From contig JBCBPV010000009.1 of NCBI GenBank assembly GCA_039820585.1, forward strand, positions 1 to 64,000: a DNA stretch of 64,000 nucleotides. Direction: 5' to 3'. Both the position numbers and the translations under genes were made by a program. The notes beneath the pieces are model-generated. The model saw only the letters and a program-made list of their open reading frames with translations. It was not told the origin of the DNA and ran no database searches. Source of the DNA: JBCBGF01 sp039820585. Its GTDB lineage: Bacteria > Pseudomonadota > Alphaproteobacteria > Rhodobacterales > Rhodobacteraceae. This document shows positions 42,457 through 50,505 of this stretch, piece after piece (the stretch's first letter is position 1; each line of letters opens with the position of its first letter).

Positions 42457-43560
42457 ATGACCCTTTCCCGACGCAAAATGCTGGCCCTCGCGGGTGGTGG
42501 CACAATCCTAGCAGCGACCGCCGGATCGGCGGCGTTTCTGACCACGCGCACGCCCACCCGCGCCTTGGAGCCGTGGGAAACGGCGGGGGGCTATGATGAT
42601 CCACGGATGCGCGCATTGTCCTTTGCGCTGCTGGCACCGAACCCGCACAACATCCAGCCCTGGCTGGTGGAATTGGCGGGCTCAGATACCGTGATCCTGC
42701 ACCGCGACCCCGACCGGACCTTGCCCCATACCGACCCGTTCGGGCGGCAGTTGACCATTGGGATGGGCTGTTTTCTGGAGCAGATGGTGATTGCAGCAGG
42801 GGCGGACGGCTACGCCTGCGATATGACGCTGTTCCCGAACGGCGAGGGGGGGCCTGTGGCGCGGGTGATGTTTGCGCCTGGTGGCGCACGCGATCCGCTT
42901 GCCGACGCTATCATGGAGCGGTGCAGTCACAAGGAGGTCTTCGATGCCCGGCCCGTGGGCGCGGAGAGTGATCCCCTGGACGCCTATGCGCGAGTGGTGC
43001 GGGATGAGGCGGGCGTGGCCACACTGCGCCGGATTGCAACTGACGCTTGGGTGGCGGAGATGGAGACGGATCGCACGCTGAAGGAAAGCATCGATCTGCT
43101 ACGGATCGGCAAGGCCGAGATCAACGCCAACCCCGATGGGATCGATCTGGGCGGGCCGATGATGGATTCGTTGAAACTGTTCGGACTGGCCTCGGCGGAA
43201 CAGGCACTGGACCGGACCAATCCGAATTACCTGCAAGCCGTGCAGGGGATGGTGGATGCGGTGGCCTCGGCACCCGCGTTCACGGTGTCGGTGACGGCGG
43301 GCAATACGCGGGCCGATCAGATCAGGGCGGGGCAGGATTGGTTGCGGCTGAACCTGGCGGCGACCGCGCTGGGGCTGAAGCTGCGGCCTGTCAGCCAAGC
43401 TTTGCAGGAATATGCAGAGGTGTCAGCGTATTATGAGGAAATGCACGCTCTTTACGCCCCGGATGGCGGGACGGTTCAAATGCTGGGTCTTCTGGGCTAC
43501 GGTCCCCGGACGCCACGCACGCCGCGCTGGCCGTTGGAGGCGAAACTTGTGAATGCCTGA
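42457..43560 (+). CDS. Tat-exported nitroreductase-like (Acg family) protein
   Basis: The 367-aa product has a twin-arginine signal (MTLSRRKMLALAGGGTILAA) and a divergent nitroreductase fold as in Acg-type FMN proteins: LSFALLAPNPHNIQPWLVEL, FGRQLTIGMGCFLEQMVIAA, ERCSHKEVFDARPV and LRLNLAATALGLKLRPVSQA. It is probably a periplasmic flavin-binding protein; substrate unknown. It overlaps the MarR gene by 8 bases. Confidence 0.8.
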   Translation: MTLSRRKMLALAGGGTILAATAGSAAFLTTRTPTRALEPWETAGGYDDPRMRALSFALLAPNPHNIQPWLVELAGSDTVILHRDPDRTLPHTDPFGRQLTIGMGCFLEQMVIAAGADGYACDMTLFPNGEGGPVARVMFAPGGARDPLADAIMERCSHKEVFDARPVGAESDPLDAYARVVRDEAGVATLRRIATDAWVAEMETDRTLKESIDLLRIGKAEINANPDGIDLGGPMMDSLKLFGLASAEQALDRTNPNYLQAVQGMVDAVASAPAFTVSVTAGNTRADQIRAGQDWLRLNLAATALGLKLRPVSQALQEYAEVSAYYEEMHALYAPDGGTVQMLGLLGYGPRTPRTPRWPLEAKLVNA

Positions 43561-44011
43561 CCGGACGCTTGAGACCTTTTTCGGGTTCTTCAATGAAATC
43601 GGGATCATCGAACAGCTCAGCCGCACCCTGATGGAGGCGCGGCTGCCCGACGGGTTCCTGATCTCGCATTTTTCGGTGTTGAACCACCTGATCCGCGTGA
43701 AAGACGGCCAGACACCCCTGGTGCTGGCCCGTGCGTTTCAGGTGCCAAAGACGACGATGACCCATACGCTGGCGGGCCTGGAAAAGGCGGGGTTGGTGGA
43801 GATGCGGCCCAACCCCGGCGATAAACGCAGCAAATGCGTGTGGATCACGCCCCATGGTCGGGCGTTCCGGGATCAGGCGATTGCAGGGCTGGTCCCGGAT
43901 GTACAGCGGTTGAGCGGTCGCATCGACGCGCAGCGACTGGCCAAGCTGGTGCCCGCGCTGGCCGAAGTGCGCAAGGTGCTGGACAGCGATCGGGATGGTC
44001 GGGCCGGGTAG
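43553..44011 (+). CDS. MarR family transcriptional regulator
   Basis: The 152-aa protein has the MarR winged helix: LPDGFLISHFSVLNHLIRVK, LARAFQVPKTTMTHTLAGLE, KAGLVEMRPNPGDKRSKCVW. Its ATG is 8 bases inside the nitroreductase-like gene, so it is co-translated with that gene. It is the obvious candidate to bind the CGATATCG boxes upstream of the operon. Confidence 0.92.
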   Translation: MPDRTLETFFGFFNEIGIIEQLSRTLMEARLPDGFLISHFSVLNHLIRVKDGQTPLVLARAFQVPKTTMTHTLAGLEKAGLVEMRPNPGDKRSKCVWITPHGRAFRDQAIAGLVPDVQRLSGRIDAQRLAKLVPALAEVRKVLDSDRDGRAG

Positions 44012-44012
44012 C

Positions 44013-44804
44013 TCAGGCCCGGTGTGCGCCTGCCGCCAGATCAGCCACGAATTGAACGACATCGGAGGGCGCGTCGCCTGCCGCGATACGCTCGACAATG
44101 GCGGACCCGACCACGGCGCCGTCAGCGACGGTGGCGATGGCTTGCGCGGCGTCGGGTGTTTTGATACCGAACCCAACGATTACAGGCAGTTCCGTGGCGG
44201 ATTTGATGCGCGCGACCTCTGGCCCGACATTGCCCGCTTCCGCGTTGGCTGCGCCTGTGATGCCGGTGATCGAGACGTAATAGACAAAGCCCGAGGTGTT
44301 TTGCAGGACCGTGGGCAGGCGGTCGGCGTCGGTCGTGGGCGTAGCGAGGCGGATGAAGTTAAGACCTGCGGCTTGCGCGGGGATGCACAGCTCACTGTCT
44401 TCCTCGGGCGGCAGGTCGACAATGATCAGGCCGTCGATCCCGGCCGCTTTGGCATCGGTCAGAAACCGGTCCACCCCGCGGGAATAGATCGGATTGTAAT
44501 AGCCCATCAGCACGATAGGTGTCGTGTCGTCACCTTCACGGAAATCGCGGACCATTTGCAGCGTGCTTTCCAGCGTTTGCCCCGCTTCCAATGCACGTTG
44601 GCCGGCAAGCTGGATCGTCGGGCCATCGGCCATGGGATCGGTAAAGGGCAGGCCCAGTTCGATGATGTCGACGCCCGCGCCGGGCAGGCCGCGCAAGATC
44701 TCCTTTGACGTCGCCGGATCTGGGTCGCCCGCCATTATGTAGGAGACGAAGGCCTTGCGGCCCTGGGCCTTGAGTTCGGCGAATTTGGCGTCGATCCGGG
44801 TCAT
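44013..44804 (-). CDS. trpA: Tryptophan synthase alpha chain
   Basis: The 263-aa TIM barrel converts indole-glycerol phosphate to indole. Signatures are FVSYIMAGDPDPATSKEILR, GVDIIELGLPFTDPMADGPT (catalytic Glu) and the phosphate-binding VIVGFGIKTPDAAQAIATVA. Length is normal. It is alone, divergent from ychF and convergent with the marR gene, away from trpB. Confidence 0.97.
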   Translation of the reverse strand: MTRIDAKFAELKAQGRKAFVSYIMAGDPDPATSKEILRGLPGAGVDIIELGLPFTDPMADGPTIQLAGQRALEAGQTLESTLQMVRDFREGDDTTPIVLMGYYNPIYSRGVDRFLTDAKAAGIDGLIIVDLPPEEDSELCIPAQAAGLNFIRLATPTTDADRLPTVLQNTSGFVYYVSITGITGAANAEAGNVGPEVARIKSATELPVIVGFGIKTPDAAQAIATVADGAVVGSAIVERIAAGDAPSDVVQFVADLAAGAHRA

Positions 44805-44886
44805 CTTTGGGTCCTTGGTCGTGTTGGCCGGGGTGTGCCGAATGTGCGGGCGGAATGCAATGGGGCAGGGCCGGGGGCGCTGCCCC

Positions 44887-44930
44887 GCCGCCTTCGGCGG
44901 CCCCCGGGATATTTTTGGACCAAAGAGAGG
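44887..44930 (+). repeat. Hairpin-CCCGGG-TATTTT element, copy 2
   Basis: GCCGCC-TTC-GGCGGC hairpin (44887-44901), then CCCCGGGATATTTTT and CCAAAGAGAGG. The architecture matches the element after proS. It lies between the divergent trpA and ychF. Confidence 0.55.
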
Positions 44931-45001
44931 CGGGGCGCGGTGCTCTTGATCTGGTGGATGGGGGTGGGTAGATGCGCCGAGAGATGTGAGAGGAACGGAT
45001 C

Positions 45002-46099
45002 ATGGGCTTTAAGACGGGCATTGTCGGGTTGCCGAATGTGGGGAAATCCACGCTGTTCAACGCGCTGACGCGGACGGCCGCTGCGCAGGCGGCGAACTTT
45101 CCGTTTTGCACCATCGAGCCCAATGTGGGCGAGGTCGCAGTGCCGGATGCGCGGCTGGACACCCTCGCCGAGATCGCCAAATCGGCCAGCGTGATCCCGT
45201 CGCGCATGACGTTTGTGGATATCGCAGGCCTCGTGAAGGGCGCGTCCAAGGGCGAGGGGCTGGGCAATCAGTTCCTGGCCAATATCCGCGAGGTGGACGC
45301 GATTGCCCATGTGCTGCGCTGTTTCGACGATGGCGATGTGACCCATGTGGAGGGGCGCGTCGATCCGGTGGCGGATGCCGAAACGATCGAGACCGAGCTG
45401 ATGCTGGCGGATCTGGAGTCGATCGAGAAGCGTCTACAGGGGATTGTCCGCAAGGTGCGGGGCGGCGACAAGGAAGCGGTGCTGCAGGAGCGGCTCTTGA
45501 AGGCGGCGCAAGCGGTGCTGGAGGACGGCAAGCCTGCGCGCACAGTTGAGGTGGATGCCGAGGATGCCAAGGCCTGGGCGGGATTGCAACTGTTGACGAC
45601 GAAGCCCGTGCTTTACGTCTGCAATGTCGATGAGGCGGAAGCAGCGAAGGGGAATGCGCATTCGGATGCCGTGGCCGCGATGGCGGCAGAGCAGGGGGCG
45701 GCATCGGTCGTGATTTCGGCCAAGATCGAAGAAGAGATCAGCCAGTTGGAGCCGGACGAGGCGGAGATGTTCCTCGAAGAGCTGGGCCTGGCTGAGGCGG
45801 GGCTGGAGCGGATGATCCGCGCGGGCCATGCGCTGTTGCAGTTGGAGACGTATTTCACTGCCGGACCCAAAGAGGCGCGGGCCTGGACGATCCCAGCGGG
45901 GACGACGGCGCCGAAGGCGGCAGGTGTGATCCATGGGGATTTCGAGCGCGGGTTCATTCGGGCCGAGACAATCGGCTATGAGGATTATGTCACGCTGGGG
46001 GGCGAGCAGGCGGCCAAAGATGCCGGCAAGATGCGGGCCGAGGGCAAAAGCTATGTCGTCAAGGATGGCGACGTGCTGCACTTTTTGTTCAACACCTGA
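45002..46099 (+). CDS. ychF: Redox-regulated ATPase YchF
   Basis: The 365-aa Obg-family P-loop protein shows G1 GIVGLPNVGKSTLFNAL, NFPFCTIEPNVGEV, G3 DIAGLVKGASKGEGLGNQFL and a C-terminal TGS domain (TYFTAGPKEARAWTIPAGTT; IHGDFERGFIRAETIGYEDY). YchF proteins hydrolyse ATP and associate with ribosomes. Length is normal, and a GAGAGGAAC sequence precedes the ATG. Confidence 0.97.
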   Translation: MGFKTGIVGLPNVGKSTLFNALTRTAAAQAANFPFCTIEPNVGEVAVPDARLDTLAEIAKSASVIPSRMTFVDIAGLVKGASKGEGLGNQFLANIREVDAIAHVLRCFDDGDVTHVEGRVDPVADAETIETELMLADLESIEKRLQGIVRKVRGGDKEAVLQERLLKAAQAVLEDGKPARTVEVDAEDAKAWAGLQLLTTKPVLYVCNVDEAEAAKGNAHSDAVAAMAAEQGAASVVISAKIEEEISQLEPDEAEMFLEELGLAEAGLERMIRAGHALLQLETYFTAGPKEARAWTIPAGTTAPKAAGVIHGDFERGFIRAETIGYEDYVTLGGEQAAKDAGKMRAEGKSYVVKDGDVLHFLFNT

Positions 46100-46105
46100 C
46101 CGCGC

Positions 46106-46774
46106 CTATGCGCCCATCAGCATCACTGCGAGGGGGATCGGCGAAACTGCGATGGTCAGTGCCAGAAGCGTTTGGAAGGGCGCGAAAATCCCGCTCATCC
46201 CCGCCATCATCATGATCCCGCCACCGCCGCCGATTATCGAGTTGCCGGGCACATTCACGCTGAGCGCCAGCGCGATGTAGCGATGGCGCAGCGCCAGACC
46301 CACTGTGCGTGGCGGAGCGCCTTCAAGAAGAAGAGTTAACCGTTCGTCGCGGGGCAGTGCGGCAGCGCGGGTCACCAGATCGGCGGCGCGGCGCAGACGG
46401 ACCACAGAGAGAAGCCGTGCGAGCGTTCTGGTGGGCAATAGCCGACCCAGCGTATAGGCCAGCATCATCGCGATAACAGTTGCGACATAAACGAGCGGCG
46501 CGATGGCAGCGCCGAAGGCCGTGAGCATCGCGATCCCGATCTCGGCACCGGGCACGAAAGGCAGCGCCAGAAGACCGATATAGGCAAGAAGCCCCGCCAT
46601 GAGCGTGCGATGCACCATCTTTTCGTTGCTTGGCATGATGTTGAGGTCGAGCGCCTCGCGCAACGAATGGGCCGCCCATGTCCCCACCACAACGATCACG
46701 AAAAGGATCGCAACCCTGAGCGCGATGCCCGCCGGGGACAGCCGGGCCGCTGCGTCGCCTGTCCCGCCTGTCAC
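46106..46774 (-). CDS. Multipass membrane protein (VTT/DedA-like)
   Basis: The 222-aa GTG-started product has four to five membrane segments: IALRVAILFVIVVVGTWAAH, LLAYIGLLALPFVPGAEIGI, LVYVATVIAMMLAYTLGRLL, and a Gly-rich SVNVPGNSIIGGGGGIMMMA near the C-terminus. The FVPGAEIGIAML and AYTLGRLLP blocks resemble TVP38/DedA-type membrane proteins. The GTG overlaps the stop of the preceding gene by 4 bases. The open frame further upstream is a shadow. Confidence 0.65.
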   Translation of the reverse strand: MTGGTGDAAARLSPAGIALRVAILFVIVVVGTWAAHSLREALDLNIMPSNEKMVHRTLMAGLLAYIGLLALPFVPGAEIGIAMLTAFGAAIAPLVYVATVIAMMLAYTLGRLLPTRTLARLLSVVRLRRAADLVTRAAALPRDERLTLLLEGAPPRTVGLALRHRYIALALSVNVPGNSIIGGGGGIMMMAGMSGIFAPFQTLLALTIAVSPIPLAVMLMGA

Positions 46775-47253
46775 CCGGAGACAGTGCCCTGTGTGAGCGA
46801 GACAGCTTGCCCGCTGCCGGTTCCGGTGATCTGGTGCGTCCAGTACCAGCGGCGCGTCGTCCAGCTCATCTCGACGGTGAGGTCGTCGCCTGTGACGCGG
46901 CCATGCCAAACCACGGTATGCGGCGCGGTGGGGCATTGTGTGGTGACGGTAAAATGGACCGTCTCGCCTTCGGTCCAGGTCTGGTACGGAGTCCAGCCAA
47001 AGGCGCAGTATTTTTCGCAATCGACGGATTGGAACATCCCGTCGCGGAAGAGAAGCGTGTCGGTCTCTGGGGTGTCGCTGGCGCTGAGATTGGCTTCGAC
47101 TGCAAATGCGCGCCCATCAAGCGCGTTCCCCGCGCGCCAGTCCGCCTCTGGCACCACCATATCGGGGATGTCGGGCGACAGGAATGACACCGTTGCCGCC
47201 CCGGTGCCGAGGGTCAAGGCGGCGATGGCAGCGGCTTGGAAGATTGGTGTCAT
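46771..47253 (-). CDS. Hypothetical protein with N-terminal anchor or signal
   Basis: The 160-aa product begins MTPIFQAAAIAALTLGTGAA followed by TVSFLSPDIPDMVVPEADW, a signal peptide or anchor. The exported part has VDCEKYCAFGWTPYQTWTEG and RWYWTHQITGTGSGQAVSL. I do not recognise it. It overlaps the membrane gene downstream by 4 bases, so the two products probably function together. Confidence 0.65.
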   Translation of the reverse strand: MTPIFQAAAIAALTLGTGAATVSFLSPDIPDMVVPEADWRAGNALDGRAFAVEANLSASDTPETDTLLFRDGMFQSVDCEKYCAFGWTPYQTWTEGETVHFTVTTQCPTAPHTVVWHGRVTGDDLTVEMSWTTRRWYWTHQITGTGSGQAVSLTQGTVSG

Positions 47254-47429
47254 GGCGAGCCCTGCAATGTGTCTGTATGCGTCTTACCCAAGTCTAGCAG
47301 GTGCTACATGTGATTGAAGCGAAAAAAACTCCCTTGCGGCGCAACGCTTGCAAGGCCTGCGCGAGGGCAAGATCGTGTGCGGAGCATTTCGACTTGTGAC
47401 AGGCCGCACTTGCCCTTAGACGAGTCGGT

Positions 47430-47519
47430 GGAGACGTGGCCGAGTGGTCGAAGGCGCTCCCCTGCTAAGGGAGTAGGCGGGAAACCGTCTCGAGGGTTCG
47501 AATCCCTTCGTCTCCGCCA
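47430..47519 (+). tRNA. tRNA-Ser (anticodon GCU)
   Basis: Acceptor arms GGAGACG (47430-47436) and CGTCTCC (47509-47515) pair, G73 is followed by an encoded CCA (47517-47519). The anticodon stem-loop is CTCCC-CTGCTAA-GGGAG, giving anticodon GCT, and the T arm AGGGTTCGAATCCCT is perfect. A long variable arm (TAGGCGGGAAACCGTCT) confirms a class II serine tRNA reading AGC/AGU. Length with CCA is 90 nt. Confidence 0.97.
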
Positions 47520-47798
47520 CCTTACATAACACCTAGGCATTCGTCCTTATAACCCAAGGACATAGGAGTTAGGGGCACGAGTTCTACGCAGCACTTTTCG
47601 CTGGGGTTACACAAGGTGTCACACAATGGGTGACACAGAATGGCGAGAAAACTCCGGCAGCCGTCGTAGCAACCAATTAGACTGCGAAAGCGTGCAGAAC
47701 TGGCGGCAAGCTTTTTCAGTCGTGAATGGCCGCAATGCGGGATGCGACCGCAGCATTCTGATCCAAGGCTAAGCGTCCGGTTTGGGCCGTTGTCAGCC
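47520..47798 (+). other. Non-coding stretch after tRNA-Ser, possible integrase remnant
   Basis: The DNA from 47581 can be read as EFYAALFAGVTQGVTQWVTQ followed by NGEKTPAAVVATN and a stop. The x-V-T-Q repeats resemble the N-terminus of tyrosine integrases that insert at tRNA genes in this family, but I see no catalytic part. GTGTCAC (47616-47622) and GTGACAC (47630-47636) are inverted around 7 bases. Nothing else is evident. Confidence 0.3.
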
Positions 47799-49136
47799 TC
47801 AAGGGTTTGAGAGCCTTAATTCTGCAGATACTCCGGCACCTTCACCGGCGCTAAGCACTAACTTCCCACCCTGGGCCTCTGCAAGCATCTGCGATATCGT
47901 CAACCCAAGTCCGCTCCCGCTGTGCTTCTGTGTGCGGGCGTCATCAGCAACTTCGAACGGTCTCATGACCCTTTCCAAGTCTGCTGGTGAGATTCCAGGA
48001 CCGTTGTCTTCGATCCGTATGGTCGGCGGGTCCTCACTGATTGTGATTTCTGCGCGCGTTCCGAACTTAAGCGCATTGCTCAGCAAATTTGTCAGAATGC
48101 GCTCAAGACCGACGGGATCGACCGTGGCGAACACCTCGCCGTCTGTCTTTGTTAGACCGACGACTTCATGATCGTAGTCTGCGACAATTGCGGCCACAAA
48201 ACCGTTCAGGTCGATCATCTCCAACCGTTTCGACATCGCCTGTTGTGCCAGATCAAGGCAACTCTCCAACACGCGTTCCATCTGCGCGATATCACGCATC
48301 AGAGTGGTGTCGTCGTCGGCAGGAGGGCGCGCCTCAATCTTTAACCTTAACCGGGTCAGATGTGTGCGCAGGTCGTGCCCTAGCGCGCCCAGCATCACAC
48401 CACGTCGTTGCAGCAAATCTTCGATCTTGGATTGCATCGCGTTGAAGTTGGCAGTCAGCGCGCGGGCCTCTTGCGACCCACCAAGGGGGACATCCTTGGG
48501 TTTGCCGTCGCGTCCGAATTGCTCTGCGGCCTTGGCCAGTCGTACCAAGGGGCGGGTTTCTATATGCAAGGCAAACAGTACGATCAACGCTGCGACAGAG
48601 GCAAAGATGCCCGACCACCAGCCCAATGGAACCGAATAGACCTGCGTCAACAGATCATCGCGAGTTTCCACGATCAGTGCGGTACCATCTCTGAGTTCCA
48701 GCGCAATCCGCATAGGATACCTGGTCCAGATTGAGCGGTCGCCAATCCGAAGCTCGTTTTCGGTGATTTGATCAGGCAGGGCGGCAAACACGGCAACTTC
48801 GCGCCCCTGCAGCAGGGTCTCGTTTTCTTCAAACAGTTGGTCAACCGCCGCCATGCGGTGTGCAGCGGGGGCCAGGTCGCTGATCCTAAGGTCTGTGATT
48901 TCGACCCGCAGATCAGGTCCGTTCAGCGCGACCAAAGCGGCGGTAGGATTGTCCGATGCCTCGATCAGCTGCGCCATGGCCACGACGCGTTCAGGCAGCG
49001 GAAAACGGTATCCGGGTTGGTCGCCATCTGCACGATCATTGGCGTAAAGCCAGACCAGAAACAGCTGTAAAATCAGCAGGAAAAGCGCAAAAATGGCAAC
49101 GAGCCGGGCAAATGAGCCAAATCTGATCCGCTTCAC
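47799..49136 (-). CDS. EnvZ-type sensor histidine kinase
   Basis: The 445-aa kinase has two membrane segments (LVAIFALFLLILQLFLVWLY and GIFASVAALIVLFALHIETR), a periplasmic domain of ~145 residues, HAMP, a HisKA helix with His254 in ALGHDLRTHLTRLRLKIEAR, and a catalytic domain with N box (LTNLLSNALKFG), G1 (IRIEDNGPGI) and G2 (SGSGLGLTI). It has a GTG start overlapping the response-regulator stop by 4 bases. It probably senses a periplasmic signal linked to the divergent secreted proteins. Confidence 0.93.
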   Translation of the reverse strand: MKRIRFGSFARLVAIFALFLLILQLFLVWLYANDRADGDQPGYRFPLPERVVAMAQLIEASDNPTAALVALNGPDLRVEITDLRISDLAPAAHRMAAVDQLFEENETLLQGREVAVFAALPDQITENELRIGDRSIWTRYPMRIALELRDGTALIVETRDDLLTQVYSVPLGWWSGIFASVAALIVLFALHIETRPLVRLAKAAEQFGRDGKPKDVPLGGSQEARALTANFNAMQSKIEDLLQRRGVMLGALGHDLRTHLTRLRLKIEARPPADDDTTLMRDIAQMERVLESCLDLAQQAMSKRLEMIDLNGFVAAIVADYDHEVVGLTKTDGEVFATVDPVGLERILTNLLSNALKFGTRAEITISEDPPTIRIEDNGPGISPADLERVMRPFEVADDARTQKHSGSGLGLTISQMLAEAQGGKLVLSAGEGAGVSAELRLSNP

Positions 49137-49834
49137 CGCCGGACCTCGGATGTGAAGATGTAGCCTGCGTTGCGGACTGTCTTGATCATGCGTGGATCAC
49201 GCGGGTTCTCGCCAAGTTTGGTGCGCAATCGGCTGATTTGAACATCAACTGTGCGGTCAAAGCTATCAGCGACCCGACCCAAGCTCATGTCCATCAGTTG
49301 ATCGCGCGACAGTACCCGGCCCGGATTTTGCAAAAAGGCCCGCAGCAAAGCAAACTCGCCCGAGGTCAGCACGATCTCCTGATCGCCGCGCCGCAACTCC
49401 AGTCGATCAAGGTTGGCATGAAAGTCGCCAAAGTGCAGCGTTGCATTGGCCGGGCGCCTGTCAGGGACACCTCGGCGCAAGACCGCGCGTATCCGCGCTA
49501 CCAATTCGCGCATGCCAAAGGGTTTGCCAAGGTAGTCGTCCGCGCCCAGCTCCAGCCCGACAACGCGGTCTATTTCATCGGTTCGCGCGGTCAGCATCAG
49601 GATGTGAACATCCGATCCAGCCCGCAGACGGCGACAGATCGAAAGGCCATCCTCGCCGGGCAACATCAGGTCAAGGATTACCAGATCAGGCTGTTCCTTT
49701 GCCATCAGCACGTCCAGATCCAGTGCATCCTTGGCCAGCCGCACATCAAAGCCCTCTTGCGAGAGTTGCTTTTGTGTAAGCGGTCCGATCTCGGGATCGT
49801 CCTCGACCAGGAATATGCGCGGCATGGCTTTCAT
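49133..49834 (-). CDS. OmpR family response regulator
   Basis: The ~233-aa regulator has a receiver domain (IFLVEDDPEIGPLTQKQLSQ, phospho-acceptor Asp in LVILDLMLPGEDGL) and a winged-helix output domain (LTSGEFALLRAFLQNPGRVL; FDRTVDVQISRLRTKLGENP). I chose ATG 49834; 49825 is equally possible and the frame is open further upstream. It is co-transcribed with the downstream kinase, and divergent from the secreted proteins, which may be its targets. Confidence 0.93.
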   Translation of the reverse strand: MKAMPRIFLVEDDPEIGPLTQKQLSQEGFDVRLAKDALDLDVLMAKEQPDLVILDLMLPGEDGLSICRRLRAGSDVHILMLTARTDEIDRVVGLELGADDYLGKPFGMRELVARIRAVLRRGVPDRRPANATLHFGDFHANLDRLELRRGDQEIVLTSGEFALLRAFLQNPGRVLSRDQLMDMSLGRVADSFDRTVDVQISRLRTKLGENPRDPRMIKTVRNAGYIFTSEVRR

Positions 49835-49984
49835 CCCGTAGTCATACAGCCGCATCCCCGTTTCAAGCCAGTGGCAGCGGGTCTGCGTTAACAAAACGTC
49901 ACAATCTGAAATGCGCCGGACATTCGCTGGCAACACGGGTCTAGCAAAAGGGTCGCATCACAAAACCTGCCAAGGAGAATGGAA

Positions 49985-50455
49985 ATGAAGTTTCTTTTGC
50001 TATCAAGTGCGGTGCTTCTGTCGAGCGTGAGCGCTGCCAATGCTGACTGGCGGTCCGAGCGCACAACTGTCGGACCAAACGGTGTCACCTCGCAAGCAAC
50101 GACATCCGTGGCACGAGACGGTAATAACCGGGTGACTCAAACGGAGGTTTTGCGCAGCAATGGCACTGGATACACGCGTGATGTTGTCAAGACCTGGGAT
50201 CCAGAAACGCAAAGCTGGACCCGGTCCGTGATTGGCGAAACGGCCAAAGGCGGGACATGGACAAACAACGGCTCTGGGTCTTGCAGCGGTGGTGCGTGCA
50301 GCAGTCAGTCAACCTACAACGGGTCAGGCGGACGCACCATTGAAAGCGAAAGCACATCCAGGTTTGACCGCAATAGCGGCGAGCGGCGCTGGAACTGGTC
50401 TTCCAGCACAGGCCGCAGCGGCGAGGGGCAACGCGTATGGCAGCGGCTTAGATAA
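49985..50455 (+). CDS. Secreted Ser/Gly/Asn-rich hypothetical protein
   Basis: The ~156-aa product has a signal peptide (MKFLLLSSAVLLSSVSAANA) and a low-complexity body rich in Ser, Gly, Thr and Asn (GGTWTNNGSGSCSGGACSSQ, RRWNWSSSTGRSGEGQ). Two ATGs are in frame; AAGGAG at 49972-49977 is at proper spacing only for the second (49985), so I chose it. No known family. It is first after the promoter facing the two-component system. Confidence 0.72.
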   Translation: MKFLLLSSAVLLSSVSAANADWRSERTTVGPNGVTSQATTSVARDGNNRVTQTEVLRSNGTGYTRDVVKTWDPETQSWTRSVIGETAKGGTWTNNGSGSCSGGACSSQSTYNGSGGRTIESESTSRFDRNSGERRWNWSSSTGRSGEGQRVWQRLR

Positions 50456-50505
50456 GTTCAGCCTGCCAAACCGATCCAGACCTGATCCATTACCCGGAGA
50501 CGCAA

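Noticed and set aside
30200..44804. Separated trpB and trpA as a sign of rearrangement
   Set aside because: Both are intact and split trp genes are common in this group, so the separation alone is not evidence of anything unusual.
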